A stretch of 64,000 bases of DNA, taken from contig NZ_LRUB01000007.1 in NCBI RefSeq assembly GCF_001550065.1, forward strand, positions 62,001-126,000, read 5' to 3'. A program made the translations under genes and the position numbers. The notes beneath the pieces were generated by a model. That model saw nothing but the letters and a program-made list of their open reading frames with translations. It made no database searches and was not told where the DNA came from. Origin of the DNA: Kordiimonas lipolytica. Its GTDB lineage: Bacteria; Pseudomonadota; Alphaproteobacteria; Sphingomonadales; Kordiimonadaceae. The first letter of the stretch is position 1, and each line of letters starts with the position of its first letter. Of this stretch, positions 32,981 through 41,844 are shown piece by piece.

Positions 32981-35809
32981 ATGCAGTCAGGCAGTGCATT
33001 TCCAACCCAGATCCGGGCAACCAAAAGGGCGCTACAGACAGGTGTTGCGGCAGTGGCTCTGATTGCTTTGGTGGGTACCGGGGGCGCTTTAGCCCAGGCA
33101 GGCAAAGAAGACGTACGCCAGCTGATGGCGGCTGGCGACTATGAGGCGGCTATCCAACGCCTAGAAAGCCTGCAGCAGGAAGGCAAGGCAGACAGCGACC
33201 TCTACATGCTGCTTTCTCGGGCCTATATTCAGAGCGGAGCCGGAATCGCCGCGGAGGCAGCCATCGAAAGGGCGCGCCGTCTTGGCGCCGATTATGCCCA
33301 GACCGCTGTTCCTTTTTCCAAGACCAAATTGCTACAGGGGAAGTTTGCTGATGCGATTGGCGCCCTGCGTGGTGTCAATATTCCCGCCGATCAGCGCGCT
33401 GAGGCCTATATCGTTCTCGGTGATGCGAATTTCGCCTTGAGAAAATACGACGAGGCGCACAAGAATTATGAACTCGGGCGGGCAGCGGATGACAGCAATT
33501 TCCAAGCCTACCTTGGACTTGCGCGCCTCGGCCTTCAAAATGGCAGGCTGGATTTGGCCGCCGATTACGCCAACAGGGCTGCAACTCTTGCGCCGGGCAA
33601 TACAATGGTGCGCTATACAGAAGGCCTGATTGCCCGCTATCAGGGTGACGCCGAGGCTGCTGAGAGGTTTTTTCTGGAATCGCAGAAGCTTTTTCCTGGC
33701 AACATTCTGGCGAACATCGAGCTTGCTGCGATCCGGATCGACCAGGGACGCATAGAAGATGCTCAGGCCTATCTGGATGCGATTTATGCGGCCGCTCCCA
33801 AACACCCGATGGCTATGTATCTGTCAGGTACCATTCTGGCCCGTCAGGGACGGTATGAAGAGGCAAACACGCTTCTGAATTCTGCCCGTGTTGTCACGGA
33901 AAACTATCTGCCGGCGATCTATATCCGTGGGCTGGTTGCCTACGAACTGGGTAACTTCCCTCAAGCCGAAGAGTTGCTTGCGAAGGTGGTCCGAGCCCGG
34001 CCAGCAAACTTGCCAGCGCGGATGACATTGGCATCAGCCTTTCTCAAGCATGAACGCCCTCAGGCAGCGCTGAACATACTCCGCCCAGCGCTTGAAGCTC
34101 GCCCGCACGACCCAAACATTCTGGCGATTGCAGCTGCAGCGACCATGCGTTTGGGCGATATTGAAAACGGGAAGATCCTGTATGAAGCGCTGGCTGCACA
34201 AACCGGCGGACAGGCGGGTTTGAATGACATTGACCTGATTGCCAAGCTGGCGCTTGCACGGTTTGTTGCTGGCCAAACGGAAGACGCATTGTCAACCTTG
34301 GCGCGGGCCGTCCAGAACCAACAAGCCAATTTACGGAGCCTGGCCATTCTTGCGGGCATGCAAATCCGGGAGAACGATCTGGATGGAGCGGAGCAGACAG
34401 TTGCGAGGATGTTGGCATATGCGCCGGACCGGGGGCTTGGCTACAACCTTAGGGGTTCACTTGAGTTCAAGCGTGGGCAGTATGCTGCGGCAGCCCGTTC
34501 CTTCGAAGCTGCTTTTTCCAGAAACCCGGAGTATTATACAGCTCTCAGGAACAAGGCTCTGTCGCAAATTCAGATGGGCCAATATGCGAATGCAGAAGAC
34601 GATCTGAAGCGACTTCTTGAAATCACGCCCAATGACGCACGCGCCAAGGCTATGTTAGGCAGGGCCTTGCTAAGGCTGGGAAAGGCGGATGAGGCAACAG
34701 ACTATTTTAGTGCAGCGGTAAGGGCTATACCGAATTCCGCCGATGTTTGGGCTGATTATTCCGAAGCGCTGGGCGGTGCGGGAAAGACGGCGGAAGCGAT
34801 TTCGCAGGCAAAAGATACTGCCGTAATGGCGGCCGACAGGCCAGACCTGCTACGTCGGATGGGAGAGCTTCTGCTGGGGCTTGGTGAAGCTCGATTGGCT
34901 GTGCGGCCCCTGTCACGCTATGTGGCCTATCATCCGGACAGTGGCGAAGCGCATCTGCTCCAGGGCCGGGCAATGCTGGCAATGAAGCTATATACCGGTT
35001 CCAAAACGGCCTTCCGGCGTGCGATGCAGGCCGAAAAGGATCGACCAGACGCTGACGTGCTTGATTGGTACCTCTTCGCGGCGGACGCGTTGGCCGAACG
35101 ATTTGATGAGGCTATTGTCAGGCGGAGCGGCCTGATACCCGGCAAACGCCCGGTAGATGTGTCTGCTGGCGTGGTAGGGGACTTCCTGCTTAGGGCGGGC
35201 CGTCCGGAAGAGGCTGTTGCAGCCTATCGGGCGGCCATGACTACTGCATCCAGCAGTGATCTTTTTGTCGGTCTTGCACAGGCGCAGGAACAACTCGGTG
35301 ACGTAACAGCCGCCATTGCGACGCTGGAAGACTTTGTCGAGGACAAGCCGGTCAGCCGAGATGCACGGCTCAAGCTTGGCAAGCTTTATGCCGACCAAGG
35401 CCGGACCGGAGCTGCAATCAAGCAATATGAAACTATTCTGCGGAATGGTGTGGCAGACGCTTATGTCGCTGCTGTTTTGGCGATGGCCTATATGGAAGAT
35501 GGCAACCGCAAAAGCGTGCCTCTAATTGAACGGGCCTATCTGATCCGCCCTGAGGACCCCTTTATCCTGGATGCTTATGGTTGGATTTTGCTGCAGGCGA
35601 ACCGGGATACTTCGGCGTCTATTCCGGCACTTGAGCAGGCAACCAGGCGCGCGCCATCCGAAGCGCTTTATCGCTACCATTTAGGAATGGCATATCTTGC
35701 GCGCGGGCGTCGAGAAGACGCGGTGCAGGCATTTGAAGCAGCCCTGCAGTTGAACCCGGAGTTTAGCCAAGCTGCGGATGCTCGCCGTCAGCTTAGTAAT
35801 TTACGTTAA
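32981..35809 (+). CDS. prsT: PEP-CTERM system TPR protein PrsT
   Basis: 942-residue exported protein. Signal peptide (about 12-40, ending GGALA) and then tetratricopeptide repeats almost to the end (about 44-940). This fits the PrsT family found in XrtA/PEP-CTERM loci. It starts 5 bases after the sugar transferase. No lipobox is seen, although some relatives are lipoproteins. Likely a periplasmic or outer-membrane scaffold for polymer export; role inferred from locus. Confidence 0.88.
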   Translation: MQSGSAFPTQIRATKRALQTGVAAVALIALVGTGGALAQAGKEDVRQLMAAGDYEAAIQRLESLQQEGKADSDLYMLLSRAYIQSGAGIAAEAAIERARRLGADYAQTAVPFSKTKLLQGKFADAIGALRGVNIPADQRAEAYIVLGDANFALRKYDEAHKNYELGRAADDSNFQAYLGLARLGLQNGRLDLAADYANRAATLAPGNTMVRYTEGLIARYQGDAEAAERFFLESQKLFPGNILANIELAAIRIDQGRIEDAQAYLDAIYAAAPKHPMAMYLSGTILARQGRYEEANTLLNSARVVTENYLPAIYIRGLVAYELGNFPQAEELLAKVVRARPANLPARMTLASAFLKHERPQAALNILRPALEARPHDPNILAIAAAATMRLGDIENGKILYEALAAQTGGQAGLNDIDLIAKLALARFVAGQTEDALSTLARAVQNQQANLRSLAILAGMQIRENDLDGAEQTVARMLAYAPDRGLGYNLRGSLEFKRGQYAAAARSFEAAFSRNPEYYTALRNKALSQIQMGQYANAEDDLKRLLEITPNDARAKAMLGRALLRLGKADEATDYFSAAVRAIPNSADVWADYSEALGGAGKTAEAISQAKDTAVMAADRPDLLRRMGELLLGLGEARLAVRPLSRYVAYHPDSGEAHLLQGRAMLAMKLYTGSKTAFRRAMQAEKDRPDADVLDWYLFAADALAERFDEAIVRRSGLIPGKRPVDVSAGVVGDFLLRAGRPEEAVAAYRAAMTTASSSDLFVGLAQAQEQLGDVTAAIATLEDFVEDKPVSRDARLKLGKLYADQGRTGAAIKQYETILRNGVADAYVAAVLAMAYMEDGNRKSVPLIERAYLIRPEDPFILDAYGWILLQANRDTSASIPALEQATRRAPSEALYRYHLGMAYLARGRREDAVQAFEAALQLNPEFSQAADARRQLSNLR

Positions 35810-35833
35810 ACATTATTTTTTGGCTTCAATAAA

Positions 35834-37021
35834 TTGAAAATATTAACTTTTTCAAGCCTATTTCCAAACTGCGAGCAGCCAAGTTTTGGGGTGTTTGTAG
35901 AAAACCGTTTGCGACATTTGTTGGCTGATACGGACATAGAGGCGCAGGTCATGGCCCCCGTACCATGGTTTCCTTTTGGGCATTCCGTCTTTGGCCGGTA
36001 CGGCGAATACGCCAAGGTGCCAGCGCGAGAAGTGCGACATGGCATAATTGTTCATCATCCGCGGTTTCTTGTGGTGCCGAAGGTGGGCATGCGATTAAAT
36101 CCCTGGTTTCTGGCCCGCGCTGCGGCCAGGAAGTTGCGGGCTTTGCAGCAGAGTGGCTTTGACCCTGACCTGATTGACGCCCATTATCTGTATCCTGATG
36201 GTGTTGCCGCTGCGATGCTCGGTCGCGCGTTCGACAAACCTGTTGTGATGACCGCAAGGGGCAGCGATGTGACAGAAATTGGCAGATTGCCGGTATTCAG
36301 GGGGAAGATCCTTCAGGCCGCTGAGAGCAGTAGCCATATCATTACTGTCAGTAACAGTTTGCGTCAGGAGCTTGCGGAAATGGGTGTCCGGACGCCGATA
36401 ACGACGCTCAGGAATGGTGTGGATGCTGACCGCTTTCATATTCTACCTGACGTGTCTGCAAAGCCTCATGGTATTGACGACTTCCATCTCGTGTTCGCTG
36501 GTTGGCTAATTCCACGCAAACGGCCAGACCTTGTTTTGAAAGCAGCAGGCCAAATACCCGGTGCCCGCGTAACGATGGTGGGGGAGGGCCCAGAACTCCC
36601 GTCACTTAAGGTGCTGGCGCAATCACTCGGTATTTCATCCAGGGTGACATTCCTTGGCCAACAGCCTCCGGAGGCGATGCCCGGACTTTTGGGGCGGGCG
36701 GACGTCCTGATGTTACCTTCGGAACGCGAAGGTTGGGCGAATGTACTTCTTGAAGCCATGGCATGTGGTACACCTGTGGTTTCAAACGCCGTTGCGGGTG
36801 CGCTTGACCTAGTTACTGTACCAGAGGCTGGGCGACTGGTTTATAGCCAGACACCAGAAGCCTATGCAACTGCGATCAAGGATGTCATTTATAATCACGC
36901 GGGGCGCCGGTCTGTGCGCGCATACGCCCAGCAATTCGGTTGGCGAGAAGTGTCTTTGGCGCAGCAGGCTATTTTTGAGAAGGCAGTAGAAGAATTCAAG
37001 AAAGGGCAGGCTGTTGGCTAA
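35834..37021 (+). CDS. Glycosyltransferase family 4 (TuaC-like)
   Basis: GT-B fold glycosyltransferase. N-terminal FSSLFPNCEQPSFGVFVENR, a middle MTARGSDVT sugar-acceptor loop, and the C-terminal nucleotide-sugar site LLPSEREGWANVLLEAMACGTPVV (E-x7-E motif, about 298-320). 395 aa, cytoplasmic face. Start is TTG at 35834; no closer ATG keeps the conserved first strand KILTFSSLFP. It overlaps galE by 8 bases. Donor and acceptor unknown. Confidence 0.88.
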   Translation: MKILTFSSLFPNCEQPSFGVFVENRLRHLLADTDIEAQVMAPVPWFPFGHSVFGRYGEYAKVPAREVRHGIIVHHPRFLVVPKVGMRLNPWFLARAAARKLRALQQSGFDPDLIDAHYLYPDGVAAAMLGRAFDKPVVMTARGSDVTEIGRLPVFRGKILQAAESSSHIITVSNSLRQELAEMGVRTPITTLRNGVDADRFHILPDVSAKPHGIDDFHLVFAGWLIPRKRPDLVLKAAGQIPGARVTMVGEGPELPSLKVLAQSLGISSRVTFLGQQPPEAMPGLLGRADVLMLPSEREGWANVLLEAMACGTPVVSNAVAGALDLVTVPEAGRLVYSQTPEAYATAIKDVIYNHAGRRSVRAYAQQFGWREVSLAQQAIFEKAVEEFKKGQAVG

Positions 37022-38018
37022 GGGCAGGGGGAGCATACTTGTGACCGGTGGTGCAGGGTATATTGGCGGCCAAACTGTCCTGTCACTTCTTGACTGCGGC
37101 TATGATGTGTGTGTGCTTGATGACCTGTCTACCGGCATGCGCCACGAATTTCATGATCAGACCCATTTTTATGAAGGCCGTGTCCATGACCAGGCACTGG
37201 TGAAAGATATCATTGCGTCACATAGCATACGCAGTGTCCTGCATTTCGCGGGGTCCATCAAAGTAGATGAATCCGTTTCTAACCCATTGAAATATTATGA
37301 AAATAATACAGAGGGGAGCCGGGCGTTAGTTGAGGCTTGTGTGGCAGGCGGTGTAGCTGATTTCATTTTTTCATCCACCGCAGCCGTATATGGTACGGCG
37401 CCGAACCGGCCGGTTTCTGAGGATGATGAGACGATTCCCTTGAATCCCTATGGCTGGTCCAAACTTTTCACGGAACGGCTTTTGGAGGATGTGGCAGCGA
37501 CAGGTGCGCTGAAGTATGGCATTTTCCGATATTTCAACGTGGCCGGGGCTGATCCTGCCATGCGTCATGGCCAGTATCTGGAGCAGCCAGTCCATCTTAT
37601 CGGTCGTTCTATTGATGCTCTTTTAGGGATAGCACCGCCGCTGACTATCTTTGGCCAGGACCTGCCAACGCCGGACGGAACAGGCGTAAGGGACTATATC
37701 CATGTAGCTGATGTGGCCGACGCACATGTTAGCCTTCTGGAGTATCTGCAGCTGGGTGGCACAAGCCAGCGGCTGAATCTTGGCTATGGCACGGGCTACA
37801 GTGTTCTTGAGGTTATCAATGCATTGATAGAGGTGACCAAACGGGATGTGCCATTTGGGTACGGTGAAGCACGTGCGGGTGAGGCGCCGTCTGTAATTGC
37901 CGACACAACACGCTTGCCGGCATTGCTGGACTGGCGGCCAAAGCATGATAATTTGAGAGAGATATTGCAGACTGCATTTGACTGGCAGGTAGAGCAGGCG
38001 ACCAAGAAAAGGAGTTAA
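37014..38018 (+). CDS. galE: UDP-glucose 4-epimerase GalE
   Basis: Interconverts UDP-glucose and UDP-galactose (or the GlcNAc/GalNAc pair), supplying sugars for the polymer. Rossmann GGAGYIGG at residues 11-18, STAAVYG with catalytic Ser/Thr near 120, and YxxxK as YGWSK near 142-146. C-terminal domain complete; 334 aa. Start is TTG 37014, inside the last 8 bases of the glycosyltransferase gene. The 49-codon small gene follows 4 bases later. Confidence 0.94.
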   Translation: MAKGRGSILVTGGAGYIGGQTVLSLLDCGYDVCVLDDLSTGMRHEFHDQTHFYEGRVHDQALVKDIIASHSIRSVLHFAGSIKVDESVSNPLKYYENNTEGSRALVEACVAGGVADFIFSSTAAVYGTAPNRPVSEDDETIPLNPYGWSKLFTERLLEDVAATGALKYGIFRYFNVAGADPAMRHGQYLEQPVHLIGRSIDALLGIAPPLTIFGQDLPTPDGTGVRDYIHVADVADAHVSLLEYLQLGGTSQRLNLGYGTGYSVLEVINALIEVTKRDVPFGYGEARAGEAPSVIADTTRLPALLDWRPKHDNLREILQTAFDWQVEQATKKRS

Positions 38019-38022
38019 GGTA

Positions 38023-38172
38023 TTGGAAACATTGTATTTTATAATTTTCTGCTTCTTGGCTGCCTGGTTAATTTACTGGATGGTTAAAAATGACGACTAT
38101 GCTGAGTTCTCGGGCGATGAAGAGGGTAAAAAGTTCAGTGTTGATCCGAAAGCAAAGCAAAGTGACCAATGA
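38023..38172 (+). CDS. Small single-pass membrane protein (49 aa), unrecognised
   Basis: A TTG start behind AAAAGGAG opens an ORF of 49 codons: a hydrophobic helix at about residues 3-21 (LYFIIFCFLAAWLIYWM) followed by a charged, Asp/Glu/Lys-rich tail ending AKQSDQ. It begins 4 bases after the galE stop and keeps operon spacing. The inside-outside charge pattern (no early positive residues, KND after the helix) suggests a small inner-membrane protein. I recognise no family. The 134 bases after it, up to epsE, hold no other gene I can support. Confidence 0.5.
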   Translation: METLYFIIFCFLAAWLIYWMVKNDDYAEFSGDEEGKKFSVDPKAKQSDQ

Positions 38173-38306
38173 AATGGCGAAAATGGCTGGTTTTATACAA
38201 CCTAAGTCATTAATAAAGCGCTTGATTTATTTGGAATCTGCTTGGCATATTGCGCTTAGACGTAGTAGTTGCGCCAATAATATATGACGTTAGGAAAAAA
38301 GGGCTC

Positions 38307-38948
38307 GTGACAGCGGCATTGAAATTATGGGGCAGGCTTTTTGTGCTGATTGCTGGCGCCAGTCTGTTGAGTGGGTGTTATTTCTTCAACTGGCCAGACA
38401 GGTTGCCTCCGGCGCCTTTCGTGCCGCCTAATGAAGGACCAGGCCCCAATTATCTAATTGGGCCAGGAGATGGGCTTAGTGTCCATGTCTGGCGAAGTCC
38501 GGAACTTTCTGTGATTGTAACCGTGCGCCCGGACGGCCGTCTTACCATGCCGCTGGTTGAAGACCTGCCAGCCACAGGCAAGACGCCAAGTCAGCTGGCA
38601 CGGGACATTGAAGAACAGCTTGGCGTATACATCACCCAGCCAATCGTGACTGTTGTGGTGCAGAACTTCTTTGGCCCATTTTCACAGCAGGTGCGCGTTG
38701 TGGGCGAGGCAGCAAGCCCGCAGGCTATTCCTTATCGTGCGAATATGACGCTTCTGGATGTGATGATTCAGGTCGGCGGCCTGACGGAATTCGCCGCCGG
38801 AGACCGCGCAACGCTGGTTCGTTTTGAGAATGGCGAACAAAAAGAATACGGGGTGAAGATCGAATCTTTGCTCAAGGACGGTGAAATCGAGGCAAATGTT
38901 AAGATACTGCCGGGTGATGTACTGATTATCCCAGAGAGCATTCTGTAG
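38307..38948 (+). CDS. epsE: Polysaccharide export lipoprotein EpsE (Wza-like, XrtA system)
   Basis: Outer-membrane or periplasmic export channel subunit. Lipoprotein signal with lipobox LLSGC (Cys about residue 24), then the Poly_export domain (YLIGPGDGLSVHVWRSPELS, about 50-130) and SLBB-like domain (QQVRVVGEAASPQAIPY onward). The GTG at 38307 gives 213 aa and a proper lipoprotein signal; an upstream ATG at 38250 would add 19 residues without signal logic. It is followed by epsF after 48 bases. Confidence 0.9.
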   Translation: MTAALKLWGRLFVLIAGASLLSGCYFFNWPDRLPPAPFVPPNEGPGPNYLIGPGDGLSVHVWRSPELSVIVTVRPDGRLTMPLVEDLPATGKTPSQLARDIEEQLGVYITQPIVTVVVQNFFGPFSQQVRVVGEAASPQAIPYRANMTLLDVMIQVGGLTEFAAGDRATLVRFENGEQKEYGVKIESLLKDGEIEANVKILPGDVLIIPESIL

Positions 38949-38996
38949 TATACTGCTAGCTGCAGGGTATAAAATGTTGGTATCGGAGTAAAGATA

Positions 38997-40628
38997 ATGG
39001 CTGTTCAGCAGTCCAGTTTACATGATATATATCAACAGATTAAAGCCATTTCCTATGGTATTTGGCGAAAGCGTTGGTATATGCTTGGAACAACCTGGTT
39101 GGTTAGCCTTCTGGGGTGGGCTTTGGTTGCGACAATGCCATACAAGTATGAGGCAACAGCCCAGATATTTGTAGATACAGAAACAATCCTGCCAACAATT
39201 GCGCGCGAAATGGGCATCAATGTTGACCTGATGCGCAAGGTGGATATCGTCCGCCGTACCGTTGTGACGCGGTCTAACCTCGAGAAGATCATCCGACGGT
39301 CAGACTATCTTGACCAACTGGCGCGGACCGACAAGGACCTGGATGCCCTAGTCGCTCAATTGACGCGAGACATCCGAATTTTTCCGCTTGATGAGGGGAT
39401 GTTCAGGATTCAGTACTCGATTGATGATGACAGGTTGAGCGACCGTCAGCGTGCGGAAGTCGCAAAGCGCGTCGTAGCGAGCTTGCTGGCGTTTTTCCTG
39501 GAGCGCAATACCGAGGACGGTCGGCAGAAATCAGACAGTGCTATCGAGTTTATTGATCAGAAGATCCAGGAATATGCTCAGAAACTCTCGGATGCTGAGA
39601 CGGCAGTGGCAAAATTCCAGCAAGACAACATCGAATACCTTGGGTCTGCTGGCAGTTTCATCCAGCGTTTGGACACGGCCAAGGTGGAACTACGCAAGAC
39701 CAGCAGCCTGATAGCAGAGGCCCAGGTCACTCACGATACACTCGAACAGCAGATCAAGAATGTGCCAGCCACCATTCGAGAAGCCCGATCAAGCCGCACC
39801 GGCTCCCGGGGGGGAGATGCTGATCCGCTGGAGGAGCGCATCGCGGATCTTGAGAAGAAACTGGATCAGCTCAGAGTGCTTGGCCTTAAAGACCGCCACC
39901 CCGATGTGGTGAATGTCACCCGGCAGATCGATGCCCTGAAGAAAGAACTTCAGGACAAGCAGGACGCGTTGGCTGCTGAGCTCGAGGGGTCAGCAGAAGC
40001 AGGGCGCAATTCCAACCTGACGACAGAAACGCCAAACCGTCTGTACGAGCAGTTGATGCTTCAGATCATTCAGACGCGGACAGAGCTGCAAACACTGAAG
40101 CAACGTGAGAGCGATCAGCGCAAGACCGTTGCTGAAATGGAGGAAAAGGCCAAGCGAGTGCCGGAGATCGAGGCACAGGAGAGCAAGCTCAAGCGGGACT
40201 ATGTTTCGATCCGTGGACAATATAACGAATTCGTGCAGCAGAAGCAGGACCTTGACCTTCGGGCAGATGTGGAGGCCACAGATGAGGCTCTCTCGCTTCG
40301 GGTGGTTGAAGAGCCGATCACGCCACAAAGCCCAAGCGGTCCGCCTCGCCTGATTTATTTTGCCGGTGTTTTCGTGGGCTCTCTCATTGCTGGGATTGGC
40401 GTTGCGCTGGTGCTGTCTCAGCTCCGTCCCGTAGTAATCACTGTGGATCAACTCAGGTCGCATTTTGACTTGCCTATTTTGGGTAATGTCACCAAATCCA
40501 TGTCGGAGGAGGAGAACCGCCGCCGCAGCATCGACCTCTTGTCTTTTGCCGGAGGTGTCCTTCTGCTGTTGATCATTTTCGTATCCCTGCTTGCGTTCGA
40601 TATTTTCGGCGCGCCGACGGTAGGTTAA
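38997..40628 (+). CDS. epsF: Polysaccharide chain-length determinant EpsF (Wzz-like)
   Basis: Polysaccharide co-polymerase of the PEP-CTERM type. Two membrane helices (about 24-44 and 448-468, plus a further C-terminal one at 520-540) enclose a long periplasmic coiled-coil region (about 165-430). GGAGTAAAG precedes the ATG. 543 aa. The partner cytoplasmic tyrosine kinase is the next gene, 16 bases on, as in split Wzc systems. Confidence 0.92.
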   Translation: MAVQQSSLHDIYQQIKAISYGIWRKRWYMLGTTWLVSLLGWALVATMPYKYEATAQIFVDTETILPTIAREMGINVDLMRKVDIVRRTVVTRSNLEKIIRRSDYLDQLARTDKDLDALVAQLTRDIRIFPLDEGMFRIQYSIDDDRLSDRQRAEVAKRVVASLLAFFLERNTEDGRQKSDSAIEFIDQKIQEYAQKLSDAETAVAKFQQDNIEYLGSAGSFIQRLDTAKVELRKTSSLIAEAQVTHDTLEQQIKNVPATIREARSSRTGSRGGDADPLEERIADLEKKLDQLRVLGLKDRHPDVVNVTRQIDALKKELQDKQDALAAELEGSAEAGRNSNLTTETPNRLYEQLMLQIIQTRTELQTLKQRESDQRKTVAEMEEKAKRVPEIEAQESKLKRDYVSIRGQYNEFVQQKQDLDLRADVEATDEALSLRVVEEPITPQSPSGPPRLIYFAGVFVGSLIAGIGVALVLSQLRPVVITVDQLRSHFDLPILGNVTKSMSEEENRRRSIDLLSFAGGVLLLLIIFVSLLAFDIFGAPTVG

Positions 40629-40644
40629 GGGTGAGTATCGTGTA

Positions 40645-41832
40645 ATGGACCTGATCGAACGGGCAGCGCAGAAAGAAAAGAAGAAGAAGGAGAGTGGTGG
40701 CTCTCTGGTCGAGCGCGCGGCTGAGCTTGGCAGTTCTGGTCAGTCCAAAGCGCGAGGCATTGGGGTCGGTAGCCAGGCTCCTTCGGAAAAGAAGCCTGAT
40801 CCGTCATCCTTAAACCCTATTTCCCAGCAGGAACAACCGAAGCAGTTCAGGGGTATCGGACAGCCTGGGGCGCCGCGGACCGATGCGGCTGACGGCGACA
40901 CACAAAAGAAAGCAGCGATAGGCGGTATCGGGTCGCCAGAGGCGCGTCGCAGCACTGCTGATAGACTGGCAGACAAGATTGTCGACAAGCCGTTGCCGGT
41001 GCAGCCGCCAGAGCCTAGCCCAAAGCCTGAGCTAGACGAAATGAAGGCGCCGCTAAAACCTGAAAAGGTAGGCAAGGCCAGCAAAGCCGGAAGCGGAAAG
41101 CGTAAGGAACAGCAAATTGACCTTATGGCGCTTCGGGAAGCTGGCTATATCACGCCCGACATGCCGCCCAACCTGATGTCCGAAGAGTTCCGTATCATTA
41201 AGCGCTCCATCCTACTGAACGCGTTTGGCAAAGAGCGGCGGGTCGATAACGGTAACGTGGTGCTTGTTACCAGTTCCAATCCTGGCGAAGGTAAATCATT
41301 CTGCGCCATTAACCTGGCGCTTTCCGTGGCTACGGAACAAGATACGACTGTTCTCCTGATTGATGCTGACTTTTCAAAGCCTGAGGTGCTGAACCGCCTT
41401 GGCGTCAGTGGTGGTCGGGGGTTGATGGATGTCGTGGCGGATGAAGAGATTGAAATTGGCGACTGCCTGATCCGCACTAATATCCCGAACCTTGTGTTGT
41501 TGCCCGCAGGTCGACAGCACAACCTGACAACAGAGTTGCTCGCCAGTGAGCGGATGGAAAAGATTGTAAGCGAGATCGGGTCTCGGTATCCAGACCGACT
41601 GGTGGTTTTTGATTCTCCGCCCGTACTTGCGAGCTCGGCAGCTTCGGTTCTGGCGCTATACATGGGGCAGACAATCTTTGTGATTGAGGCGGAAAAGACC
41701 ACTGAGCCTCAGATCAAGGAAAGCCTGAGCATGATCAGTGCCTGCGAGCATATCAACCTGCTTCTGAACAAGACCCGTTACAGTGGTAGCAACAAGAAAT
41801 TTGCGTCTTACTACGGGTACGGCGGCCGATAG
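40645..41832 (+). CDS. XrtA-associated tyrosine autokinase (CpsD/BY-kinase)
   Basis: A disordered Pro/Lys/Ser-rich N-terminus (to about 150) precedes the ATPase. Walker A SSNPGEGKSFCAIN (about 210-223), Walker A' VLLIDADFSKPEV (about 232-244), and Walker B DRLVVFDSPPVLAS (about 312-325). The C-terminus ends SYYGYGGR, a tyrosine cluster where such kinases phosphorylate themselves. 395 aa. It partners EpsF and controls polymer length. Confidence 0.92.
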   Translation: MDLIERAAQKEKKKKESGGSLVERAAELGSSGQSKARGIGVGSQAPSEKKPDPSSLNPISQQEQPKQFRGIGQPGAPRTDAADGDTQKKAAIGGIGSPEARRSTADRLADKIVDKPLPVQPPEPSPKPELDEMKAPLKPEKVGKASKAGSGKRKEQQIDLMALREAGYITPDMPPNLMSEEFRIIKRSILLNAFGKERRVDNGNVVLVTSSNPGEGKSFCAINLALSVATEQDTTVLLIDADFSKPEVLNRLGVSGGRGLMDVVADEEIEIGDCLIRTNIPNLVLLPAGRQHNLTTELLASERMEKIVSEIGSRYPDRLVVFDSPPVLASSAASVLALYMGQTIFVIEAEKTTEPQIKESLSMISACEHINLLLNKTRYSGSNKKFASYYGYGGR

Positions 41833-41844
41833 GGGAAATGCTAG

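Noticed and set aside
38090..38287. 65-codon ORF between galE and epsE
   Set aside because: No Shine-Dalgarno site and random composition; it overlaps the better-supported 49-codon membrane protein in another frame.
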